Source: a virus
Virus record (IMG/VR): IMGVR_UViG_3300045996_000599
Coordinates: 1-39,605 of that record
DNA: 39,605 nt
Strand: one strand, 5' to 3'
Shown here: in pieces, positions 1-6,441 of the stretch
Position numbering within the stretch: position 1 is the stretch's first letter
Layout: each line of letters begins with the position of its first letter
Notes under the pieces: generated by a model
What the model saw: only the letters and a program-made list of their open reading frames with translations
The model's database searches: none
Told to the model about the DNA's origin: nothing
Program-made: the position numbers and the translations under genes

Positions 1-456
1 GCTCTAAGGCAGATGACCCAAGCGGAACTGGCGGAAAGCGCTGGCATCAACGCGGGCCAGATCAGCCGATACGAGTCGGGGAACTCCGCCCCCCGGGCTC
101 TCGCTCTTGCAAAGATCGCCAAAGCACTCGACGTTTCGCTTAAGTGGCTCCAAACGGGGGAGGGGCGCCCCGAAGGATCAGAGCACGATGCGACGATAAA
201 AGCACTTCCGCAGACTGCAGACAAGTACCCAAGTGAAGAGGCGGACCGCTTTATGGTCCGAATGCCCCCAGGCATGCGCGACCGCATCGCTGAGGAGGCG
301 GATGCGAACGGTCGCTCAATGAACGCCGAGATCGTGCTGCGTTTGCAAGAGAGCTACGGCAGATCGGATGTGCGGGAAGAGCTCAGAGAGATCCGGGAGC
401 TTCTTTATCTGGTCGTTTCCGCGATCCCCGAGATCAAGCGGCTGGCGCAGAAGTAG
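1..456 (+). CDS. XRE-Arc fusion repressor (3' part; gene begins at 39407)
   Basis: Joined across the circle with 39407-39478, this gene encodes 175 aa. Residues about 22-80 are a Cro/CI-type helix-turn-helix (…QAELAESAGINAGQISRYE…). After a linker, about residues 107-145 form a ribbon-helix-helix of the Arc family (RFMVRMPPGMRDRIAEEA… then GRSMNAEIVLRLQ). The GRS..AEIVLRLQ core is shared with the leftward Arc-like protein at 37814-38233. Two DNA-binding modules in one chain suggest a regulator that reads two operator types or bridges them; this is inference. It is the last gene of the rightward immI-like operon and is followed by an intrinsic terminator. The ATG at position 13 is internal and is not the true start. 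Confidence 0.88.
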   Translation, partial: ALRQMTQAELAESAGINAGQISRYESGNSAPRALALAKIAKALDVSLKWLQTGEGRPEGSEHDATIKALPQTADKYPSEEADRFMVRMPPGMRDRIAEEADANGRSMNAEIVLRLQESYGRSDVREELREIRELLYLVVSAIPEIKRLAQK

Positions 457-479
457 CCGCACAACCACTTTCCCCACAG

Positions 480-507
480 AGCCCGCCATGCGCGGGCTTT
501 TTCTTTT
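480..507 (+). terminator. Intrinsic terminator after the XRE-Arc gene
   Basis: A 7-bp stem AGCCCGC/GCGGGCT (480-486 with 492-498) and a 5-nt loop are followed by a T-rich tract. It separates the immI-like operon from the tail-fibre and lysis genes. Late transcripts would need antitermination, or leaky termination here, to reach 518-3340. Confidence 0.85.
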
Positions 508-517
508 GGAGCCCTAG

Positions 518-1360
518 ATGCCCGTACCCAGCGCCATCAGCGATCTTTCCCAGACTGCCGCCAGCAACTCCCCCGCAGGCAGCGAAAGCCCGAACACCAT
601 CGATGATTACGCGCGCGCGCACGGCGCGTTCATCGCCACGCTGCGTGACGGCAAGGGCTTCACCGCGGAGGCGACGGTCGCCAGTGCCGCCACCTGCGAC
701 ATCGGCGGTGCGAACTCCCTGTTCGTCCAAGTCACCGGCGTGACGACGGTCACCAGTTTCGGCTCCAACTACACCGGCCCGCGCTTCCTGCGCTTTGCTG
801 GCAGCCTGGTTCTCACTCACAACGCGAGCACGCTGGTTTTGCCGGGCGGGGCCAACATCACCACGGCGGCCGGCGACACCGCCATCGTCGTGCCGCAGTC
901 GGCCGGCTGGCGCGTGGTGAGCTACGAGCGGGCGGCGAGTCTTCCTGCCCCCGGCAATGGCCCGGCGTTCAGCGCCTACCAAAGCGCAGCGCAAAGCCTC
1001 GCCACCGGCGTTCAGACCAAGATCCTGTTTCAGTCCGAAGAGTTCGACACGGCCGGCGCATTCGACGCCACGACCAATTACCGCTTCCAGCCCACGGTGG
1101 CCGGCTATTACCAGATCCAGACCACCGTCAGCCTGGCATCGATGGCGATTGCCTACCTCTTCAAGAACGGCTCGGAGTTCAAGCGCGGGCTTCAGTACAA
1201 CACGGCCAACATCTCGTCCAGCGTGACCGCCCTCGTCTACCTCAACGGGACCACCGATTACGTTGAGGCGTATGCACTGCAGTCCTCTGGGGCTTCCCAG
1301 AACACCAATGCGGGGGCGAACCTGACCTACTTCCAGGGTTTCCTGGCGAGGGCGGCCTGA
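518..1360 (+). CDS. Tail fibre/receptor-binding protein with C1q-like C-terminus
   Basis: 280 aa. The N-terminus (DLSQTAASNSPAGSESP…DDYARAHGAFIA) is the attachment segment often seen at the start of phage fibre proteins of GC-rich proteobacteria. The middle is Thr/Ala/Gly-rich beta structure. The last ~130 residues (from FSAYQSAAQSLATGVQ, through TNYRFQPTVAGYYQIQ) match the C1q/TNF-like jelly-roll used as a trimeric receptor-binding head. It is the first gene after the immI-like terminator, the place of the P22 tailspike gene 9. An SD-like GGAG lies upstream of ATG 518. There is no diversity-generating template repeat or reverse transcriptase. The host receptor cannot be predicted. Confidence 0.8.
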   Translation: MPVPSAISDLSQTAASNSPAGSESPNTIDDYARAHGAFIATLRDGKGFTAEATVASAATCDIGGANSLFVQVTGVTTVTSFGSNYTGPRFLRFAGSLVLTHNASTLVLPGGANITTAAGDTAIVVPQSAGWRVVSYERAASLPAPGNGPAFSAYQSAAQSLATGVQTKILFQSEEFDTAGAFDATTNYRFQPTVAGYYQIQTTVSLASMAIAYLFKNGSEFKRGLQYNTANISSSVTALVYLNGTTDYVEAYALQSSGASQNTNAGANLTYFQGFLARAA

Positions 1361-1752
1361 TGCAGCTGGCGATCAAGCACCTTTTCCCGGGCATCTCTGA
1401 CAGCGAGTTCGCCTTGCAGGACGACGGCGCCGGCCCGTACATCGCGCACTGGCGCCGGCCCGAGCCCATGCCTACGCCGCAGGAGCTGGCCGCGGTCGTC
1501 GTGCCGCCGGCCGTGCCGCAAGTCGTCTCCAAGTTCCAGGCCAAGGCCGCATTGCGCGGCGCCGGCTTGCTGTCTCAGGTCGAAACGCTGATGGCCGACC
1601 CTGCCGCCGACCCGCTGGCGGTGCTGGCTTGGACCGAGGCGCAGGAGTTCCGGCGCAGCTCGCCAACGGTGGCGGGGATGGCTGCGGCCCTCGGCCTGGA
1701 CGACGCGGCGCTCGATGCGCTGTTCACCACCGCCGCGGGGATCGAGGCATGA
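1360..1752 (+). CDS. Small protein following tail fibre, possible fibre assembly factor
   Basis: 130 aa; its ATG overlaps the fibre stop by one base, so it is translationally coupled. The N-terminus (LAIKHLFPGISDSEF…LQDDGAGPYIAHW) is like short proteins that follow phage fibres. The C-terminal half is helical (FQAKAALRGAGLL…VETLM). Position suggests a fibre chaperone or assembly protein, but I recognise no catalytic motif. Confidence 0.65.
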   Translation: MQLAIKHLFPGISDSEFALQDDGAGPYIAHWRRPEPMPTPQELAAVVVPPAVPQVVSKFQAKAALRGAGLLSQVETLMADPAADPLAVLAWTEAQEFRRSSPTVAGMAAALGLDDAALDALFTTAAGIEA

Positions 1753-2084
1753 GCGCGGCGCTGATCGTGCTGGCGCTCTCGCCCTGGCTGCTGTTCGTCT
1801 TCTATGCCGCCGTGATGGCGCTCAAGCGGGCGCGCGATGCCGGGCAGATGTCCTGGCCCATGAAGGCGCTGGGTCTGCCGGCGCTATACACCGGCCTGCT
1901 GCTCGACGTGCTGGTGAACTTCACCGGCTGCACGCTGCTGTTCCTGGAGTTGCCGCGCGAGTGGCTGGTGACGCAGCGCCTGTCCCGGCACATCAAGGGA
2001 TCCGGCCGGCGCGCGGCGATTGCCCGCTGGGTGTGCTCGAACCTGCTGGACGACCTGGACCCCTCCGGGTGCCACTGCAAATGA
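1749..2084 (+). CDS. Two-TM phage membrane protein of lysis cassette
   Basis: 111 aa, starting at ATG 1749 in a 4-base ATGA overlap with the previous gene. Hydrophobic segments lie at about residues 4-24 and 41-68 (LYTGLLLDVLVNFTGCTLLFLEL), followed by a basic, Arg-rich tail ending in a CHC motif. The LLLDVL.N…LFLELPREWL signature is familiar from small uncharacterised membrane proteins near lysis genes of proteobacterial phages. It may help lysis; that is inference from position. Confidence 0.7.
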   Translation: MSAALIVLALSPWLLFVFYAAVMALKRARDAGQMSWPMKALGLPALYTGLLLDVLVNFTGCTLLFLELPREWLVTQRLSRHIKGSGRRAAIARWVCSNLLDDLDPSGCHCK

Positions 2085-2167
2085 CGCCCGGCGAGCGCAA
2101 CGCGAAGGCGGCCCTGCGCGCCTCGATGGCCATCAACGGCGACAAGTTCAAGAACGAAGGAGGGCCG

Positions 2168-2440
2168 ATGGCCGACAAGCAAGCGGATTCGATGCGCCTT
2201 CCCGGCGTCACCGTGGAGTGGAAGGTGCCCCTGTGGGGGCTGGCCTCGGGCGGCGGCGCCCTGCTGTGGGGGCTGGTCAATATGTGGTTCACGCTCAACT
2301 CGCTGGCCGCGCAGATGACCGACATGCAGGCGCTTCTCAAGGCGAACAACGCCGCGACGGTCAGCCTGGCCAGCGAGCAGGCGCTGCTCAAGTACCGTCT
2401 GGAGAAGCTGGAGGCGCAGGCCCTGGCTTCGGGCAAGTGA
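2168..2440 (+). CDS. One-TM coiled-coil protein of the lysis cassette (holin/antiholin-like)
   Basis: 90 aa from ATG 2168, chosen because GAAGGAGG (2156-2163) sits just upstream. A second possible start at 2081 overlaps the preceding stop (ATGA) and would add 29 residues. One TM helix (about 19-40, VPLWGLASGGGALLWGLV) is followed by a helical, coiled-coil-like region (MQALLKANNAATV…YRLEKLEAQ). Placed directly before the endolysin, it could be a pinholin, antiholin or spanin-like accessory; sequence alone does not decide. Confidence 0.65.
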   Translation: MADKQADSMRLPGVTVEWKVPLWGLASGGGALLWGLVNMWFTLNSLAAQMTDMQALLKANNAATVSLASEQALLKYRLEKLEAQALASGK

Positions 2441-2447
2441 GGGCGCC

Positions 2448-2975
2448 ATGATCCTGCTGGAAAGCATCACCCGATCGGCAATCGACCCGGCGCTGGCGCT
2501 GCTGCCGCCGCAGATTGACACGCCCGAGGCCCGCGTCATGCTGCTGGCGATCGGCCTGCAGGAGTCGCGCTTCATGCACCGCTTCCAGAAGGTCGCCGGC
2601 CAGCCGCTGGCCAAGGGGCCGGCCCGCGGCTTCTGGCAGTTCGAGAAGGGCAGCCAGGCCAGCCGCGGCGGCGTGTGGGGCGTGGTGCTGCACGACGCCT
2701 CGCGGTTCTGGCTGTCGCACCTGTGCCAAAAGCGCGGGGTGCGCTTCGACGCCACCGACATCTGGCAGGCGATCGAAAAGGACGACGTGCTGGCCGCGGG
2801 CCTCGCGCGCCTGCTGCTGTTCACCGATCCCAAGCGCCTGCCGGCCGTCACCGACGTGGAGGGCGCCTGGGGCCTGTACGCCTACCGCTGTTGGAGGCCC
2901 GGGAAGCCGCACCGCGCAACGTGGGACGAGTTCCACAAGGCCGCGCGAGCACAAGTGATGGAGGCGATGGCATGA
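2448..2975 (+). CDS. Lysozyme-like endolysin/lytic transglycosylase
   Basis: 175 aa. The motif GLQESRF (catalytic Glu candidate E39) followed by ARGFWQFE (about 58-66) matches the E…ESxF/GxxQ pattern of lysozyme-fold transglycosylases and of phage endolysins of this type. No signal peptide or cell-wall-binding repeat is visible, so a holin would be needed for access to the murein. It lies between a one-TM protein and the 3TM holin, and its stop overlaps the holin start by four bases. Confidence 0.7.
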   Translation: MILLESITRSAIDPALALLPPQIDTPEARVMLLAIGLQESRFMHRFQKVAGQPLAKGPARGFWQFEKGSQASRGGVWGVVLHDASRFWLSHLCQKRGVRFDATDIWQAIEKDDVLAAGLARLLLFTDPKRLPAVTDVEGAWGLYAYRCWRPGKPHRATWDEFHKAARAQVMEAMA

Positions 2976-3340
2976 ATCCGATGGTTATCCCTGCCGCGAT
3001 CGAAGCCGGCAAAGCCCTGATCGACAAGTTCTGGCCGGATGCCGGCGAGGCCGAAAAGCAGCGCGTCCAGACCTTCCTGGCCGTGTTCATGGCTCAGGCC
3101 GACATCGTGAAGACCGAGGCCGCGAGCGAGCACTGGCTGGCCGCGTCCTGGCGCCCGCTGGTGATGCTCACCTTCGCCGGGCTGATCGTGGCGCGCTGGT
3201 TCGGCTGGGCGGCGCCGGATCTGTCCGAGGCTGAGTACATCAAGCTGTGGGACATCGTGGAGTTCGGCCTGGGAGGCTACGTCGTCGGTAGGTCCGCCGA
3301 GAAGATCGTGCCGGGCATCGCGGCCGCGCTCAAACGCTGA
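2972..3340 (+). CDS. 3TM holin
   Basis: 122 aa from ATG 2972 (ATGA overlap with the endolysin stop). The central block AASEHWLAASWRPLVMLTF and the C-terminal FGLGGYVVGRSAEKI fit the 'holin of 3TMs, Gram-negative' family (GTA_holin_3TM). In that family a short amphipathic N-terminus precedes the E-x3-HW-x-xWRP block and two clear TM helices. It would form inner-membrane holes that release the endolysin. It is the last gene of the rightward run before the non-coding attP region. Confidence 0.85.
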   Translation: MNPMVIPAAIEAGKALIDKFWPDAGEAEKQRVQTFLAVFMAQADIVKTEAASEHWLAASWRPLVMLTFAGLIVARWFGWAAPDLSEAEYIKLWDIVEFGLGGYVVGRSAEKIVPGIAAALKR

Positions 3341-3415
3341 CCCGTCGGGTAATTGCGACCCCCCCTTCCAATCTGCTGAGTAGGTGGGATGCTGTATGAA
3401 AATGCAGTTGTCATT

Positions 3416-3529
3416 CGCCCGGCAGGCTGTGACAATCGCGCACGCGTGAGGCCCTTTTCTCATGCATCCCTTGATAGCCATCCGTGGTTGTCAGTCCTGC
3501 CGGGCGAGGGGTGCAGCAGAAAAGGGCCT
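3416..3529. repeat. Two interlocked inverted repeats (pseudoknot topology)
   Basis: Pair 1 is CGCCCGGCAGG at 3416-3426 with CCTGCCGGGCG at 3496-3506, extended inward by TGACA (3430-3434) with TGTCA (3489-3493). Pair 2 is AGGCCCTTTTCT at 3449-3460 with AGAAAAGGGCCT at 3518-3529. The order is 1, 2, 1', 2', which is H-type pseudoknot topology if transcribed. Both arms are perfect at 11 and 12 bp. The role is unknown: 3' end structure of the late transcript, protein-binding sites, or a mobile-element relic. Confidence 0.8.
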
Positions 3530-3883
3530 TTTGCATTCCACCGTCAGGGCGCGCAATGACGCAGCAAATGGGCCATGTCGTGGCTGCACCCACCGAAGCG
3601 ATGCCGCACATGACCCCAGCGGCGCGGCCTTGAGCAGGGACCGCAGCGAACAGGCAGACAAACCGATTGATGCGACTGACCCCCGATAGAGGGTGCCTGG
3701 AAGTCCGAATGCTCCGCACCATGCGCGTGGTGGGCCGCTCGGGTCTCAAGACCTAGAGACAGGCTGGCCAAAGGCTCCAATGATCGGGAGCCTCGGGGTC
3801 ACTCATGGGTCATCGAAAAAAGCACGGTGGCAGAATGCGGGCTGCATATTCCCACCAGATCTAACGAGGGGGAGAACTTGCGA

Positions 3884-3899
3884 TTCGGAGCGCTCCGAA
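3884..3899. repeat. 16-bp perfect palindrome upstream of the attP core
   Basis: TTCGGAGCGCTCCGAA is perfectly self-complementary. It lies 45 bp before the tRNA-like core and next to the GATTC/GAATC inverted repeats that flank it. A dimeric protein site, such as an integrase arm, Xis or DUF4224 operator, is plausible but unproven. Confidence 0.7.
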
Positions 3900-3909
3900 G
3901 TCAGCTACT

Positions 3910-3997
3910 GATTCTGTAGCGCCGAATCCAGTGTTTATGCGTGCTGCCCGTAGCTCAGTTGGATAGAGCAACAGCCTTCTAAGGTGATTCTGGAATC
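3910..3997 (+). other. attP: attP: tRNA-Arg(UCU) 5' half with flanking inverted repeats
   Basis: Bases 3944-3984 read as the 5' half of a tRNA: acceptor-strand remnant, TA at positions 8-9, D stem GCTC/GAGC with D loop AGTTGGATA, then anticodon arm ACAGC-CTTCTAA-G with anticodon TCT (3978-3980). The sequence then diverges: the 3' anticodon strand does not pair and no T-arm follows, so this is not an intact tRNA. GATTC…GAATC pairs flank it at 3910-3928 and 3986-3997. The integrase gene lies next to it. Crossover probably falls in the anticodon region of a host tRNA-Arg(UCU) gene, with the phage replacing the 5' half. Confidence 0.75.
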
Positions 3998-4133
3998 GAG
4001 CATTGGCGCGGGTTTGCGGACGGTTTCCGCTCCGCAAAACTGGATGTTCAATCAGCCTCGCGGGCCGCATCCTGTCGTTCACAGCCGGCGTTTTCGGAGC
4101 GGTGGCTCAGCCGCAATTTGAAAACACACGTTC

Positions 4134-5144
4134 TCATTTCGTCGGCTTGACCACCTTGCCCTTGCGCAAGTAGTGGGCCTTGGTGACGGCCACGCTGCCG
4201 TGCCCCAGCAGGTCGGCTGCAGCCTGGTCGCCGCGCTCGTCGGCCGTGTCGTCTGCCGCCTTGGCGCGCAGGTCGTAGAACCACATGGCGCGAATCTCTG
4301 CCGCCAGCTTCGGGTGGGCCTTGGCCGCGGCCTCCCGCGCTTCCTCGAACTGCGTGCGCAGCGTCTGCTTGGTCAGCGCCAGCCCTCGGGTGTTGACGGT
4401 CAGGTGTGCGCTCCAGACCTTGTAGCCGGCCTTGCGCGCCTGGATGCGCTCCAGCACGGTGCCCAGCTCGCCCTCCACGCGGATGCGCAAGGCCCGGCCC
4501 TTCTTGCTCTGCCGCACCGCCAGCATGCCGTCGGTGATGTCGCGCTCGGTCATCCTGAGCGTGTCGCCGGGGCGCTGGCCGGTCAGGTAGGCTAGGTCCA
4601 TCGCATCGCGCAGCGGCGCGCTGGCGGCCTCCCACACGGCCCGATAGACCTCATCGCGCACGTAGACCTCCCGCTTGGGCAGGTAGAAGCCCTTGATGCC
4701 GGCAACCGGGTTGGGTCGGTCGGTGTACCCCCACGCGCGGGCCTTGTTGAACATGTGGCTGAACACCCGCTTGAGCCGGTTGGCTGTGGTGGGGTTGGCC
4801 TTCTTCCACTCGAGCAGCTTGTGGATGTGCGCCGGCCGGATCTGCTCGAGCGGGGCGGGGGAGGGCGTGCAGAAGAACTCGCGCAGCATCTTGAGGTCGC
4901 CGCGCTGGGTGGCCTGCGTGCTCTTGGCCTTCGTGGGCAGCACCTCGCGCTCGTAGCGGTCGGCCAGTTCTTTGAAGTTGCTCACCAGCGTGGCCTTCTC
5001 CTGGTCGGCCATCAGCTCGGACCACTTGCGCACGGCCAGGACGTAGTCGCTGCCCAGCGGGATCTCGCGCCGCGGCTTGCCGCCCGCGTCGAAGTAGTAG
5101 TAGGTCTTGCCCGACTTCTGCGGGCGTGCGCGAAACCCTCTCAC
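4134..5144 (-). CDS. int: Tyrosine integrase
   Basis: 336 aa. An N-terminal arm-binding part precedes a SAM-like core-binding domain (about 55-140) and the catalytic domain. Visible catalytic residues are R191 (LTGQRPGDTL), K214/K215 in the beta-hairpin (RQSKKGRAL), R293 (FYDLRAKAADD), H315 (LLGHGSV) and the nucleophile Y325 (TKAHYLR). The usual His of box II (HxxR) is Tyr290, a variant seen in related phage integrases. The gene ends about 150 bp from the tRNA-like attP core, the standard arrangement. It is the last gene of the leftward operon and has DUF4224 just upstream. Confidence 0.95.
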   Translation of the reverse strand: MRGFRARPQKSGKTYYYFDAGGKPRREIPLGSDYVLAVRKWSELMADQEKATLVSNFKELADRYEREVLPTKAKSTQATQRGDLKMLREFFCTPSPAPLEQIRPAHIHKLLEWKKANPTTANRLKRVFSHMFNKARAWGYTDRPNPVAGIKGFYLPKREVYVRDEVYRAVWEAASAPLRDAMDLAYLTGQRPGDTLRMTERDITDGMLAVRQSKKGRALRIRVEGELGTVLERIQARKAGYKVWSAHLTVNTRGLALTKQTLRTQFEEAREAAAKAHPKLAAEIRAMWFYDLRAKAADDTADERGDQAAADLLGHGSVAVTKAHYLRKGKVVKPTK

Positions 5145-5156
5145 GGGTCGTCTCCT

Positions 5157-5381
5157 TTAGGCCAGCGCCGGCTCCCAGCCGTGGCCGTCGTCTTTCGGTT
5201 TGCTGTGCGTGCCCTCGATGGTGGCGCGGGCGACTTTCGGCCGCCCGGCCGCGCTGACGAGGAACGGGATTCTCATGCGGTGCAACGCCTCGATCTGCAG
5301 TTGCTCGCGGGTCTTGCCGGCCTTGCCGGTGCGCACGTCGGTGAGTTCGGCCACCTCGGCGGGAGTCAGGAACATGTTCAT
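5157..5381 (-). CDS. DUF4224 protein, candidate excisionase/regulator
   Basis: 74 aa from the ATG at 5381, with a purine-rich GGGAGGGGCGGG directly upstream. The sequence MNMFLTPAEVAELT…, then EALHRMRIPFLVSAAGRPKVAR, is the DUF4224 pattern. Small DUF4224 proteins usually sit immediately upstream of phage integrases and are thought to act in DNA binding at that locus. The 12-bp gap to int fits co-transcription. An excisionase role is inference. Confidence 0.82.
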   Translation of the reverse strand: MNMFLTPAEVAELTDVRTGKAGKTREQLQIEALHRMRIPFLVSAAGRPKVARATIEGTHSKPKDDGHGWEPALA

Positions 5382-5427
5382 CCCGCCCCTCCCACGCCGC
5401 ACACGGCCGCGTTTGCTGTGGTCGCGC

Positions 5428-6441
5428 TCACTTCTCAGTCCCCCTGGAAGATTCGGGATCATCCTGCTTCTTCGCTTCGGCTGCGCTTCTACGGCTCGGT
5501 GCGTCCGGCAGCGGCATCCAGTGCGTGGGCTTGAACCAGTTCCCGTAGGCATCGCCAGCGATTGACCAGTCGAAGCCGCGGTAGTCGCCGCCCGGCTGGT
5601 AGCAGGCGACCTCAATCGTCATCACGCCCGATGGCCCGCTGATCTCGCCCGCCGGCTCTCCGTAGGCCAGCACCGGAGTCCCGTCCTTCGGCGCGGTTTC
5701 GATCGGCCGCCACGCAGAAGCTTCTCTGGCGCGGGCTGTGTTCGCCGCCAGCCACTCGTTCATCATCAAGCCGATGTCGGCCCAGTTGTCCCCGTGGCGG
5801 TCGATCAGGTGCCAAGCGATGACGCCATCCATGCCTTCCCAATCCTGACTGTTGGCCTCGACGGTGGGGCCTGGCGCGGCGGCACGAAGCTGCTCAAAGA
5901 CTTCGAGCAGGCTAGGCTCGGGCAGTGGCATCGTAGAAGGTTCTCCGGCGCGCGCGGTCGAATGTCCTGCACCTGAACCTGCGGGCTCCATTGCCTGAGC
6001 GAGTACGAGTGCTGCGGTCTTGCTCCCGATGCCGTGGTACTGCTCCACTGCCTCGATCAACCGATGCAGGGACTCGCCGCGCCAGTCCTCGCGGGCCAGA
6101 AGCTCGGTTCGCTGCTCGGGCGTCATCGGCTCGCGTGCCGGTGGCTGCGATGCGTACAGCGGCACCAAGCTAGGCGCAATCTTGTGTGTCGAAACTTGAA
6201 AGCCCTGCCTGCTATACGCAGTGAAGTATTCTGGGCTGATCCACGCCACCGGCTCCTGCGCCTCCTGCGGCTGCGCAAGGTCAGCGCGGACATACCGCAC
6301 GTCGCTGTCGTTGATGCTGTGCCAGCACCACGTCACATCGCCAGCCGTGTAATCGACCGGCGAGTCTCGCTCGGCCTCGGTGCAGTCGCCGTGCAGTTGC
6401 AGCCAGAGTTCCTTCGGCCCTTGGTTCTGTTCGTTTGTCAT
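5428..6441 (-). CDS. Mosaic accessory protein with C-terminal DUF551
   Basis: 337 aa from ATG 6441, overlapping the upstream gene by four bases. The C-terminal ~100 residues (SAWRPIETAPKDGTPVLAY…HWMPLPDAPS) are the DUF551 domain common in early regions of temperate phages. The N-terminal two thirds carry other modules (YVRADLAQPQEAQEPVAW; MTPEQRTELLA) typical of modular Ead/Eaa-like proteins. The function is unknown. A 26-bp stretch at 5478-5503 is nearly repeated in the neighbouring gene (6620-6645), pointing to domain shuffling. Confidence 0.75.
   Translation of the reverse strand: MTNEQNQGPKELWLQLHGDCTEAERDSPVDYTAGDVTWCWHSINDSDVRYVRADLAQPQEAQEPVAWISPEYFTAYSRQGFQVSTHKIAPSLVPLYASQPPAREPMTPEQRTELLAREDWRGESLHRLIEAVEQYHGIGSKTAALVLAQAMEPAGSGAGHSTARAGEPSTMPLPEPSLLEVFEQLRAAAPGPTVEANSQDWEGMDGVIAWHLIDRHGDNWADIGLMMNEWLAANTARAREASAWRPIETAPKDGTPVLAYGEPAGEISGPSGVMTIEVACYQPGGDYRGFDWSIAGDAYGNWFKPTHWMPLPDAPSRRSAAEAKKQDDPESSRGTEK

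Larger units (their letters stand above)
3341..4133. other. 793-bp non-coding attachment region
   Basis: There is no convincing gene. Short reading frames on both strands lack ribosome-binding sites and recognisable content. It holds, in order, two interlocked perfect inverted repeats (3416-3529), featureless sequence (about 3530-3870), a 16-bp palindrome (3884-3899), GATTC/GAATC repeats, the 5' half of a tRNA-Arg gene (3944-3984) and a hairpin (TTTGCGGA 4013-4020 with TCCGCAAA 4031-4038). Lysis genes end on its left and the integrase ends on its right, so transcripts converge here. Confidence 0.75.

Noticed and set aside
518-1360. Diversity-generating retroelement at the tail fibre, as in BPP-1
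   Set aside because: No reverse transcriptase gene and no template/variable repeat pair are present in the genome.
2081-2167. Longer start (ATG 2081) for the one-TM lysis protein
   Set aside because: The ATGA overlap is attractive, but ATG 2168 has a much better ribosome site (GAAGGAGG) and keeps the whole TM and coiled coil. Dual starts, as in holin/antiholin genes, remain possible.
3693-3911. 72-codon frame in the attachment region
   Set aside because: No ribosome site, no conserved look, and it runs through the palindrome next to attP.
3944-4040. Functional tRNA-Arg gene
   Set aside because: The anticodon stem does not close on its 3' side and no T arm or matching acceptor strand follows; only the 5' half is present.
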